DNA of 10,830 nucleotides from Pedobacter sp. UBA4863. Its GTDB lineage: Bacteria; Bacteroidota; Bacteroidia; Sphingobacteriales; Sphingobacteriaceae. Under the pieces are notes generated by a model, which did not search any database, was not told where the DNA came from, and saw nothing but the letters and a program-made list of their open reading frames with translations. Positions within the stretch are counted from its first letter, which is position 1; each line of letters opens with the position of its first letter. Positions 1 to 6,193 of the stretch are shown here, piece by piece. Position numbers and translations under genes: made by a program. The stretch lies in NCBI RefSeq assembly GCF_002399615.1, contig NZ_DHDZ01000025.1, forward strand, positions 38,454 through 49,283, given 5' to 3'.

Positions 1-30
1 TATCATTTTTAAACAGTTTCCTAATTTAAG

Positions 31-642
31 ATGTATAAAGTTGGTAGTTTTCTAGAGAAAGATGTTGCTAAGCTAGTTGCTTTTATGCAGGCTCATCCGT
101 TTGCGGTATTAATAGGGACCCACCAAAATGTTCCATTTGCTACGCAAGTTCCTTTGCAAATTAAAAAAGATGGAGATACGGTTAAGTTAATTGGGCATGT
201 GATGAGAAAAACCGACCATCACTATGCCTTTATGGCTAATGAAAATGTATTGGCACTGTTTCATGGCGCACATGCCTATGTAAGCGCTTCGGTTTATGAA
301 AATCCGGCCTCGGCATCTACATGGAATTATAGTTCGGTACAAGCAAAAGGAAAAATTAAGTTGCTGGGCAATGAAGAAACCATGATTGCTATTAAAGAAC
401 TAACCGAACAATACGAAACAAAAGATAGTCCAGCGGCATTTCATCAAATGTCAGCTAAATACATCAATCAACATTTAAAAGCCATTGTAGGTTTCGAAAT
501 TACGTTAACTTCTTTGGAAGGCGTTTTTAAACTGAGCCAAAACCATTCGCGTACCAATAGAGAAAGTATTGTTCAGCATCTTTCGCAAAGCGATGATAGG
601 CAAGCGCAAGAAGTGGCTAAACAGATGAAAGGGGATTTGTAA
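31..642 (+). CDS. PaiB-like FMN-binding negative transcriptional regulator
   Basis: A 203-residue protein that matches the PaiB family along its whole length. Recognisable family blocks, in order, are the HPFAVL segment (residues 22-27), IGHVMRKTDHHY (54-65), HGAHAYVSASVYE (78-90), STWNYSSVQAKG (96-107), IVGFEI (152-157) and the C-terminal LEGVFKLSQNHS block (162-173). The fold is a split-barrel flavin-binding domain. In Bacillus, PaiB was described as a repressor of sporulation and protease genes, but most members are simply predicted FMN-binding proteins, and no DNA-binding motif is visible here. The length is normal for the family. The ATG at 31 gives the usual start (family members begin MYxP or similar). 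It stands alone: the gene before it lies outside the window and the next gene is convergent. Family assignment is firm; the physiological role is not. Confidence 0.88.
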   Translation: MYKVGSFLEKDVAKLVAFMQAHPFAVLIGTHQNVPFATQVPLQIKKDGDTVKLIGHVMRKTDHHYAFMANENVLALFHGAHAYVSASVYENPASASTWNYSSVQAKGKIKLLGNEETMIAIKELTEQYETKDSPAAFHQMSAKYINQHLKAIVGFEITLTSLEGVFKLSQNHSRTNRESIVQHLSQSDDRQAQEVAKQMKGDL

Positions 643-671
643 TTTTTCTCTACGGATAAGTGCAAGTCTAT

Positions 672-700
672 ACCAAAGCTGTTTGCATGTTGGTTTTTTT
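672..700 (+). terminator. Weak possible terminator after the PaiB-like gene
   Basis: ACCAA (672-676) can pair with TTGGT (690-694), with a further GC/GC pairing possible inside the loop, and the stem runs straight into seven T residues ending at 700. It sits 30 bases after the stop codon of the PaiB-like gene in the right orientation. The stem is short, so this is a tentative call. Confidence 0.35.
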
Positions 701-710
701 GACTTTTAGA

Positions 711-834
711 AGCTGTTTAAAATGGATAACTATTTTACATTGCGTTTGGCGAGGACCCCACAAACGTTGCCCCACCTGCAGAGGACGGCGCCCCGCCGTC
801 CATACATATTTATTAGATAAATTTTAAACAGGCT
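711..834. repeat. MITE-like palindromic element with terminal inverted repeats
   Basis: The ends are inverted copies of each other: AGCTGTTTAAAAT (711-723) and, read on the other strand, AGCCTGTTTAAAAT (821-834), differing by one inserted C. Inside is a perfect GC-rich hairpin, GGACGGCG-CCC-CGCCGTCC (783-801), and a second pair CGTTTG (743-748) / CAAACG (761-766). There is no open reading frame of note. Nested palindromes bounded by inverted repeats in about 125 bases suggest a non-autonomous mobile element or a dispersed intergenic repeat. The G+C-rich core stands out in AT-rich intergenic DNA. A partial match to the terminal repeat (TTTTTAAACAG) also occurs at bases 7-17. Copy number elsewhere in the genome cannot be seen here. 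Confidence 0.5.
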
Positions 835-855
835 CTCAACAGTTTCTTAACTTGT

Positions 856-2283
856 TTAGCATTCTGGCAAGCTAATAGGGATATTTGTTGCAAGGCCGCC
901 GTCTGAAGTTTCTTTATATTTTGAATTCATATCCAAAGCAGTTTCCCACATGGTATTTACCACAGCATCTAAGCTTACTTTTGCTTTGTCAGGATTGCTT
1001 TGCAATGCTAGTTGACTGGCGGTAATGGCCTTAATGGCACCCATGGTATTGCGTTCTATACAAGGAATTTGTACCAAGCCGCCAATTGGATCGCAGGTTA
1101 GGCCTAAATGGTGTTCCATGGCAATTTCTGCGGCCATTAATACCTGACGTTGCGAACCGCCCAAACACTCGGTTAAAGCTGCTGCGGCCATTGCCGATGA
1201 TACGCCAATTTCTGCCTGACAACCGCCCATAGCAGCCGAAATAGTGGCTCCTTTTTTGAAAATACTGCCTATTTCGCTGGCGCAAGCTATAAATTGGATA
1301 ATTTTATCTTCCGTATAGCCATCGCAAAAAGTAATAAAATATTGTAATACCGCCGGAATTACACCCGCTGCACCATTGGTAGGTGCGGTTACTACACGCC
1401 CAAAAGCGGCATTTTCTTCGTTAACCGCCAATGCAAAGCAACTTACCCAATCTAAAATATAGTTAAAGTCGGTGCCCCCGTTGCGGATAGCCTTAGTCCA
1501 GCTATCATAATCGGTATAGGTTTGGTCGCCTATTAAACGCTGATTTAATTTGGCAGCTCTACGGGCCACATCTAATCCGCCAGGTAAAAAACCGGCAGTA
1601 TGGCAACCTCTATAGATACATTCTTTGATCACTTGGTAATGTTGTAGGATGCCTTTCCTGGTTTCGGCTTCTGGTCGCCAAGCGGCTTCGTTTTCCATTA
1701 CAATTTCGCTCACTTTTAAGCCGGTGGTTAAGCACCAGTGCAAAAGTTCACTGGCTTTTTCTACCGGAAATGGGAGTTCAACCTGTTCTTTCTCTGAGCT
1801 ATCTTGTCCTTCTTTTACCACAAAACCACCACCTATGCTGTAATAAGTTTCAGAAACGGCTTTTCCGTTATTTAAAAATGCTTGAAAGGTAACTGCATTG
1901 GGATGAAAAGGTAAGCTTTCGGTAAACAAGAAAATTAAATCGTCTGGGTAAGAAAAGTTAATTTCTAAATGCCCTGCAAGCATTAGTTTTTGCGCTGTTT
2001 TAATTTGAGCTATTGTGCTGTCAATCGCGTTTACATCAAAAGTAACGGGGTCGCCGCCAGCCAAGCCTAATAAAATAGCAATATCGGTACCGTGTCCCTT
2101 GCCTGTTTTAGCTAAAGAGCCATACAGCAGAATTTTTACTTGTTCTACATTATTTAGCACACCCTGTGACGCTAAGCTATTGGTGAATTGTTGTGCTGCT
2201 CGCCAAGGGCCAAGCGTATGTGAGCTAGAAGGACCAATTCCTATTTTAAAGATATCGAAAACCGAGATTTGTTCATTTGGCAT
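856..2283 (-). CDS. sdaA: L-serine ammonia-lyase (L-serine dehydratase), iron-sulfur type, single chain
   Basis: Converts L-serine to pyruvate and ammonia in the cytoplasm with a catalytic [4Fe-4S] cluster. From the ATG at 2283 it is 475 residues, normal for the fused alpha-beta (type 2) enzyme. The N-terminal beta domain carries GPSSSHT (about residues 17-23). The alpha domain carries TAPTNGAAG (about 299-307), GGCQAEIGV and LTCDPIGGLVQIPCIERN, giving the three expected cluster cysteines near 355, 397 and 408. The protein ends in PEC: a C-terminal cysteine acts as a fourth, auto-inhibitory cluster ligand in the Legionella enzyme, so that control mechanism is probably kept. An upstream in-frame TTG (2289) is possible, but the ATG gives the natural MPNEQISVFDIFKIGIGPSS start. 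It lies 31 bases after the S24 repressor gene on the same strand, so read-through from that gene is possible. No convincing terminator follows it. Confidence 0.95.
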   Translation of the reverse strand: MPNEQISVFDIFKIGIGPSSSHTLGPWRAAQQFTNSLASQGVLNNVEQVKILLYGSLAKTGKGHGTDIAILLGLAGGDPVTFDVNAIDSTIAQIKTAQKLMLAGHLEINFSYPDDLIFLFTESLPFHPNAVTFQAFLNNGKAVSETYYSIGGGFVVKEGQDSSEKEQVELPFPVEKASELLHWCLTTGLKVSEIVMENEAAWRPEAETRKGILQHYQVIKECIYRGCHTAGFLPGGLDVARRAAKLNQRLIGDQTYTDYDSWTKAIRNGGTDFNYILDWVSCFALAVNEENAAFGRVVTAPTNGAAGVIPAVLQYFITFCDGYTEDKIIQFIACASEIGSIFKKGATISAAMGGCQAEIGVSSAMAAAALTECLGGSQRQVLMAAEIAMEHHLGLTCDPIGGLVQIPCIERNTMGAIKAITASQLALQSNPDKAKVSLDAVVNTMWETALDMNSKYKETSDGGLATNIPISLPEC

Positions 2284-2314
2284 GTACAAAACTACGATTG
2301 TTTTTAGATACTTT

Positions 2315-3028
2315 CTAAATCATATTACGTGTAATCTTACCTTTAATAATATATAGTGATACGATGTCTTTTTTATTAATGATGGTATCGCCTCTATAGT
2401 TAGGATTTGATGACCTTAGTATAATTTTCTCTGTATTTTGATGTTCGTGCAAAATTTTGATGCCCTTGATGTTGTTGGCTTGTTCATTTGCCATAATCAT
2501 ATAAGCTTCGCCCCATTGAATAATATCTAAATTTTTAATCTCTTTAACAGCAATGATATCTCCAGAGGCATACTTAGGGTACATGCTATCTCCATATACG
2601 GGTAAATAAGCGGCACAATCGTTAAATGGGCGATAATTGACAAAGTACTCTGGTTTGTCTTCCATCGCCAACAGGTTGCTGGTATCTGCTTGGTTAAGAT
2701 CGAGGTTATAATATGGGATTCTAATGGCGGTTTCTTGTATGTCTTCTTCAAAGTCCAGCAAACTTGTTTCGTTTTTTGGGGGCGAAAAGCCTGGATGGTA
2801 TTGGTTCCCGAAGCCTGTTAATACCCAATTCATATTTGCGTTCTTAAACTTATTGGCAAAATCTACCAAAATATCGGCCGATGGCTTTGCCTTATCGCTG
2901 CGTTCTAGCCTATAAAGTTTCTCTGGACTTTTGTAGCCTAGGTGTTTAGAGAGGTCGTTTACATTTTTATAGCCAGCTTCGGTGGCTATTGCAAGCATTC
3001 TTTCAAATATGTTAGAATATAATTTCAA
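2315..3028 (-). CDS. HTH (XRE-like) / S24 LexA-like transcriptional repressor
   Basis: A 237-residue two-domain repressor. Residues about 7-70 form a helix-turn-helix domain (NVNDLSKHLGYKSPEKLYRL followed by a KPSADIL helix). The C-terminal half, about 105-235, is an S24/LexA peptidase-like domain with the nucleophile region YGDSMYPKYASGDIIAV (Ser148) and a candidate general-base lysine in NNIKGIKIL (Lys188). I see no Ala-Gly or Cys-Gly bond in the linker, so RecA-stimulated self-cleavage is uncertain and the S24 domain may serve mainly for dimerisation. The start is unsure: TTG at 3028 keeps the first helix (NIFERML), whereas the first ATG, at 2998, would cut it. It is divergent from the three-gene operon at 3137, a classic layout for a repressor controlling itself and its neighbours. 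Such proteins are common in prophages and mobile islands, but also occur alone in Bacteroidota chromosomes. Confidence 0.85.
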   Translation of the reverse strand: MKLYSNIFERMLAIATEAGYKNVNDLSKHLGYKSPEKLYRLERSDKAKPSADILVDFANKFKNANMNWVLTGFGNQYHPGFSPPKNETSLLDFEEDIQETAIRIPYYNLDLNQADTSNLLAMEDKPEYFVNYRPFNDCAAYLPVYGDSMYPKYASGDIIAVKEIKNLDIIQWGEAYMIMANEQANNIKGIKILHEHQNTEKIILRSSNPNYRGDTIINKKDIVSLYIIKGKITRNMI

Positions 3029-3045
3029 AATTATTTGTATTTAAT

Positions 3046-3057
3046 CAAACTTGTTTG
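3046..3057. promoter_or_regulatory. Candidate repressor operator CAAAC-TT-GTTTG
   Basis: A 5+5 inverted repeat with a two-base centre lies 18 bases upstream of the TTG start of the S24 repressor and 79 bases before the divergent operon. An extra half-site, GTTTG, occurs at 3065-3069, and TTTG-like half-sites recur nearby. The position between a divergent repressor and operon is where an operator is expected. Assigning it to this repressor is an inference. Confidence 0.4.
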
Positions 3058-3074
3058 TAAATTAGTTTGTGCGT

Positions 3075-3092
3075 TTAGCCTTGTATGGCTAA
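3075..3092. promoter_or_regulatory. Second palindrome in the divergent region, TTAGCC-N6-GGCTAA
   Basis: A perfect 6-base inverted repeat with a six-base spacer, located 44 bases before the first gene of the divergent operon. It could be an operator for the repressor or a second regulator, or a small hairpin in the operon leader. Its sequence differs from the CAAAC/GTTTG palindrome, so the two may bind different proteins. Confidence 0.35.
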
Positions 3093-3136
3093 TATAAAGA
3101 AATAACCTTTATGCTTTTATTATAATATTTTATCTT

Positions 3137-3727
3137 ATGAAAAATCTAAAGCGAATTTACGAGGAAAAATTTAAGCAGGCGGTATTAAAAAGTGACCCAT
3201 TTGATCTTGAAAAAATCGTACACCCTTATCAGATTTTGGTGAGTTTTTTTGATGCCGGTAATATTCAAAGCCATCTAATTGTATTAAAGGAACTGTATAA
3301 AAATGCTACAAGGAAAGGAAGTTTGAAAAAAGAGCCTCATAGTATCATGTATAATCATAAGCTGTTTTCTGAACTTTTGAATGCCACTTGGGTAATTTAT
3401 AAAACAAAGGTAAAGCGCAAGGATATTCCATTTCATATGGCAGATGTTGTGATGCCCGGAGGTGCTTTATCTAATTGTACTTTGCAGAAATATTTAATGG
3501 ATGATGAAATAAGTAATCCTTATTTGGGCTTTTATCATTGTTATAAGGATTTTTCTTTGAGCTGCTATCAGCGTAACCTGTACCATTGGTTTTGGTTTGC
3601 ATCAAGTACGAAAGATTTTTTGGGGAAAGATAAAGACACTAAAAAGATATATAGGAATTTTTATAAAATACTTATTTGTAGTTGGTCAATTTACAAAATG
3701 GAGCTTTTGAATGAAAATAAGTCGTAA
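3137..3727 (+). CDS. Hypothetical protein, first of two tandem paralogues
   Basis: I do not recognise this 196-residue protein as a named family. It is clearly a paralogue of the next gene: shared blocks include DPF near residue 20, the FF..(N)I..HL..LK..YK.A stretch (about 37-57), LLNATWVIYKT (80-90), G.LSN..L.KYL (109-120), EI..PY.GFY (124-133), L..Y.R.L..W (about 141-151) and CSW.IY..E.L (181-190). No signal peptide or membrane segment is evident; it appears soluble, helical and basic, with many Lys, Tyr and Trp residues. The conserved NATW and CSW blocks are the best candidates for a functional core. It is the first gene of an apparent operon divergent from the S24 repressor and ends 17 bases before its paralogue. 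The DNA here is AT-rich (18 G/C in 60 at 3301-3360, against 30 in 60 in sdaA at 1381-1440), consistent with acquisition by transfer. Function unknown. Confidence 0.75.
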   Translation: MKNLKRIYEEKFKQAVLKSDPFDLEKIVHPYQILVSFFDAGNIQSHLIVLKELYKNATRKGSLKKEPHSIMYNHKLFSELLNATWVIYKTKVKRKDIPFHMADVVMPGGALSNCTLQKYLMDDEISNPYLGFYHCYKDFSLSCYQRNLYHWFWFASSTKDFLGKDKDTKKIYRNFYKILICSWSIYKMELLNENKS

Positions 3728-3744
3728 ACCAAAATAATACTGTT

Positions 3745-4359
3745 ATGCAAAATAAAATAACTTCTAATTTAATGTTGCGCTATGCAACCGCTTATAAAAA
3801 GGCAAGGGTAAAGACATTAATTTTTGATAATTATGAAGATCCTTTTATGGTGTTTCGAGATTTTTTTAGTTCATCTGATATTGAAAATCACTTAGCTATG
3901 CTAAAAAGAATGTACAAACATGCTTCAGTGAATAGGAGGTTCAAAAAACATCCGGCAGATATTGTTTTGTACTATGAAATTTTTACCAATTTGTTAAACG
4001 CTACTTGGATTATTTTTAAGACAAACATTAGGTTTAAGGATTTAGAGGCTAAAGAAAAGTATTTAGGCATTGGTACTGGAGGCGAACTTTCTAATGAAAG
4101 TCTAACCAAATATCTCGCCGAGGGAGAAATTGAAGATGCTTATAGGGGGTTCTATAACGCATTTGCGCATATTTCACTTACAGAATATCACCGCAGGCTA
4201 AATAATTGGTATAAATTGAGTTTATGTGGTGATGACCATGACGATGAAGATAAGCTAGGTAGGAAAATTTATAAAATGCTGAAGAAGCTTATGGTTTGCA
4301 GTTGGCTGATTTATGAAAGAGAAATACTGCAATCGGAAGCGGTGTTAGTTAAGCCATAG
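3745..4359 (+). CDS. Hypothetical protein, second of two tandem paralogues
   Basis: A 204-residue protein related to its upstream neighbour along nearly the whole length. Shared blocks are EDPF (31-34), DFFSSSDIENHLAMLKRMYK (39-58), LLNATWIIFKT (83-93), GGELSNESLTKYL (112-124), EIEDAYRGFYNAF (128-140), SLTEYHRRLNNW (144-155) and CSWLIYEREIL (185-195). It has a longer N-terminus than the first copy and an acidic insert, GDDHDDEDK (162-170), where the first has a basic stretch, so the copies have diverged in charge. No known fold or catalytic motif could be named; it seems soluble and helical. The ATG at 3745 follows the first gene by 17 bases and precedes the HEPN-like gene by 32, supporting co-transcription. 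Two kept but divergent copies suggest a heteromeric pair or functional split rather than recent redundancy; that is inference. Confidence 0.75.
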   Translation: MQNKITSNLMLRYATAYKKARVKTLIFDNYEDPFMVFRDFFSSSDIENHLAMLKRMYKHASVNRRFKKHPADIVLYYEIFTNLLNATWIIFKTNIRFKDLEAKEKYLGIGTGGELSNESLTKYLAEGEIEDAYRGFYNAFAHISLTEYHRRLNNWYKLSLCGDDHDDEDKLGRKIYKMLKKLMVCSWLIYEREILQSEAVLVKP

Positions 4360-4391
4360 GAAATAATTTTAATGATATAAACCATACTGCT

Positions 4392-5246
4392 ATGCAAGAA
4401 GCTACCATGATGTATAGTGCTGCACAAAATGCACCCACTGGTTACCATTTTAATGAATTTACTAAAGTGAATTTTGAGGGTGTAATTAATTTTCTTAAGC
4501 AGACGGTTCCCATAGGTTCTATATATAACCTCAGCAGAAACCCCCAAAGCTTAGATTTAATGGTTGTACTAGAAAAATCTTGCGGTGAGGCATTAGCTAA
4601 TTTCGAAGATTTGGTAGATATTGCTTTTTTGGGCTACCCCAATAGTGTTTGTACATTGCATAGCTATGGAGGGTTAAACCAACAGTTGCTTAGTGGAAGT
4701 TTGTTTTATAGCTGGGCCTGTAACGATGAAAATATTGTTTACCGAAAAAGCAATGCCGAAACTTTAGCTAAAACAAGTGTAGAGACTTATCTTGCTAAGA
4801 AATCTTATTATAATAGGCTGTTTAAGATAGAAATGATAAAGGCGTGTTCTTTTTTAGACGGAGCAACTCATTTTATGGCGCTAAACCGTTTTGAGTTAGC
4901 AGTTTTTATGCTACAACAAGCTGTTGAATTAACCTACCGATGTTTTTTGAACTTGATGCGGGGAAAAGATATTAAGTGCCATGAGCTTTACGTGCTACGC
5001 CGAAATATCAAGCGTTTTGCACCCACGCTTATCGGTGTTTTTTCTGATAATGAGGAGGAAGAACTCCATTATCTTGATGTTTTAGGGAAAGGCTATTGCG
5101 ATGCTAGGTATAATCGGGAATATAAGATAGGGAAGGACCGGGTAATTTTTTTACATCAGAAAGTGAAGGCTCTACATAGCAGGTCGTTTGAATTATTTGC
5201 CAGCATGATGCTAAAATTAGATAAGTATATTGACAAATATGAATAG
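4392..5246 (+). CDS. Protein with degenerate nucleotidyltransferase-like N-terminus and HEPN-like C-terminus
   Basis: A 284-residue protein. Residues about 41-130 resemble the minimal nucleotidyltransferase part of Bacteroidota NT-HEPN proteins: IYNLSRNPQSLDLMVVLEK, a middle region, then LNQQLLSGSLFYSWACNDENIVY. The usual GS motif is missing and the SDxDL pair is reduced to a single Asp (D55), so nucleotide transfer activity is doubtful. Residues about 140-280 look like a HEPN helical bundle: RFELAVFMLQQAVELTYRCF, KCHELYVLRRNI, DARYNREYKI and a last long helix. An R-x6-H string occurs at R190-H197, within the range of the HEPN RNase motif, but its position is not the usual one. HEPN proteins include RNases of toxin-antitoxin and phage-defence systems, and also RNA- or ligand-binding relatives. 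It is last in the operon and converges on the mgtC-like gene. Domain calls are by eye. Confidence 0.65.
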   Translation: MQEATMMYSAAQNAPTGYHFNEFTKVNFEGVINFLKQTVPIGSIYNLSRNPQSLDLMVVLEKSCGEALANFEDLVDIAFLGYPNSVCTLHSYGGLNQQLLSGSLFYSWACNDENIVYRKSNAETLAKTSVETYLAKKSYYNRLFKIEMIKACSFLDGATHFMALNRFELAVFMLQQAVELTYRCFLNLMRGKDIKCHELYVLRRNIKRFAPTLIGVFSDNEEEELHYLDVLGKGYCDARYNREYKIGKDRVIFLHQKVKALHSRSFELFASMMLKLDKYIDKYE

Positions 5247-5252
5247 CACCCA

Positions 5253-5915
5253 TTAAAAATCGAACTCCAAAATATCTTCGTCCTTTAACATGGCTTCTAC
5301 AAACTCATGGTGTTTTTTAGGGCTGCCCACAGCAGTCCAAACACCGGTAATAATACCATTCGCTAATTGATGGTGTCCTCTTTCGGCTTTTAGTTTGTGT
5401 TGTTTAAAGATAAGTTCGTAATTGTCTAAATCTTTATTTTCGTACATTTTCACTACGCGATAGGTACGTTTGGTAAAACGGCGTTCGGCAATGTTCTCTA
5501 CATATGGGAATACCATTAACGAAATAACCACTACAATAGTTACGCCGGTAGCTTGAATAAAATAGCCCGAACCTACTGCCATGCCAATAGCTGCAACAAT
5601 CCAAATTACGCAGGCGGTAGTTAAACCTTTTACGCGGTTTTCTTCTTTAAAAATTACTCCCGCCCCCAAAAAGCCAATACCTGTTACAATATTTGCCGCA
5701 ATACGATCATGGCTGCTAGCATCGCCAATTTTAATTGATAATACCGTAAATAAAGCCGAGCCTAAACCAATCATGATCATGGTTTTTAAGCCAGCAGATT
5801 TGCTACGATACTCGCGTTCGGCACCAATAATGCCGCAAAGTAAAATGGTAATTAAAAATTTATTTACTTCGGCCGCTGTTAAAAACTTGTTGTTGTCGCC
5901 TAAAATTTCCCACAT
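5253..5915 (-). CDS. MgtC/SapB family inner-membrane protein
   Basis: A 220-residue protein with the MgtC/SapB membrane domain followed by a soluble tail. The family signature is clear: GAEREYRSKSAGLKT (31-45), GSALFTVLSI (52-61), DRIAANIVTGIGFLGAGVIF (70-89), VKGLTTACVIWIVAAIGMA (95-113) and hydrophobic segments near 20-34, 45-60, 77-89, 100-116 and 121-138. The C-terminal region, about 150-220, is cytosolic and may be a small regulatory (ACT-like) domain, a common arrangement. In Salmonella and Mycobacterium, MgtC helps growth at low magnesium and in macrophages and modulates the F-type ATP synthase; the role in free-living Bacteroidota is unknown. The ATG at 5915 gives the normal N-terminus. 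It is a single gene, convergent with the HEPN-like gene and separated from it by only six bases. Confidence 0.92.
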   Translation of the reverse strand: MWEILGDNNKFLTAAEVNKFLITILLCGIIGAEREYRSKSAGLKTMIMIGLGSALFTVLSIKIGDASSHDRIAANIVTGIGFLGAGVIFKEENRVKGLTTACVIWIVAAIGMAVGSGYFIQATGVTIVVVISLMVFPYVENIAERRFTKRTYRVVKMYENKDLDNYELIFKQHKLKAERGHHQLANGIITGVWTAVGSPKKHHEFVEAMLKDEDILEFDF

Positions 5916-6075
5916 CTTATAAATGTAGAAAGTAAAAAGGTAAAAGCGAAAAGTTTTTTAGGCAGACTAGAAATAACGACTAAGAATACAAAATTGTTTG
6001 TTAGTTTAAGCTGGGGCTTTGGTATTATTTCATGAACTAGCTGTTTTTTGTGGGCGATTCCGGATGTTTAAGGAG

Positions 6076-6123
6076 GATTACAAATCTCTTGATAAGGCGT
6101 TCGATATTACAAATGTCGAACAG
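6076..6123. repeat. Two ATTACAAAT palindromic repeat units
   Basis: The first unit is GATT-ACA-AATC (6076-6086). The second is GTTCGATATT-ACA-AATGTCGAAC (6099-6121), a 10-base stem with one G-T type mismatch and an ACA loop. They share the core ATTACAAAT. The second is closely matched near the other end of the window: bases 6106-6123 and 10233-10250 agree at 17 of 18 positions, and the flanking TTCGATA is shared too. These look like a dispersed intergenic palindrome family rather than regulatory sites of one gene. Confidence 0.5.
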
Positions 6124-6124
6124 C

Positions 6125-6162
6125 ACAAAAAAACCTCTCAAAACATTATGTTTTGAGAGGTT
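6125..6162 (-). terminator. Strong rho-independent terminator of the CotH-family gene
   Basis: AACCTCTCAAAACA (6132-6145) and TGTTTTGAGAGGTT (6149-6162) form a perfect 14-base stem with a three-base loop. On the minus strand the hairpin is followed by a run of T (the A run 6127-6133 on the plus strand). It lies about 30 bases after the stop codon of the CotH-family gene and should isolate it from the mgtC-like gene downstream. The rest of the 5916-6193 interval holds only the mgtC upstream region and the palindromic repeats. Confidence 0.85.
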
Positions 6163-6193
6163 CGGATGCTTGCAGTAGGCTGTTTTATTTCTC

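Noticed and set aside
783..801. Terminator for the sdaA gene
   Set aside because: The GC-rich hairpin lacks a T tract on the minus strand and is better explained as part of the MITE-like element.
2015..2356. Plus-strand frame opposite the sdaA start and repressor end
   Set aside because: It spans two well-supported minus-strand genes and shows no recognisable domain.
2315..5246. Prophage
   Set aside because: An S24 repressor is present, but no integrase, structural, lysis or replication genes and no attachment-site repeats were seen around it.
3029..5252. CRISPR array or retron non-coding RNA in the accessory region
   Set aside because: No regularly spaced direct repeats and no reverse transcriptase are present; the intergenic gaps inside the operon are only 17 and 32 bases.
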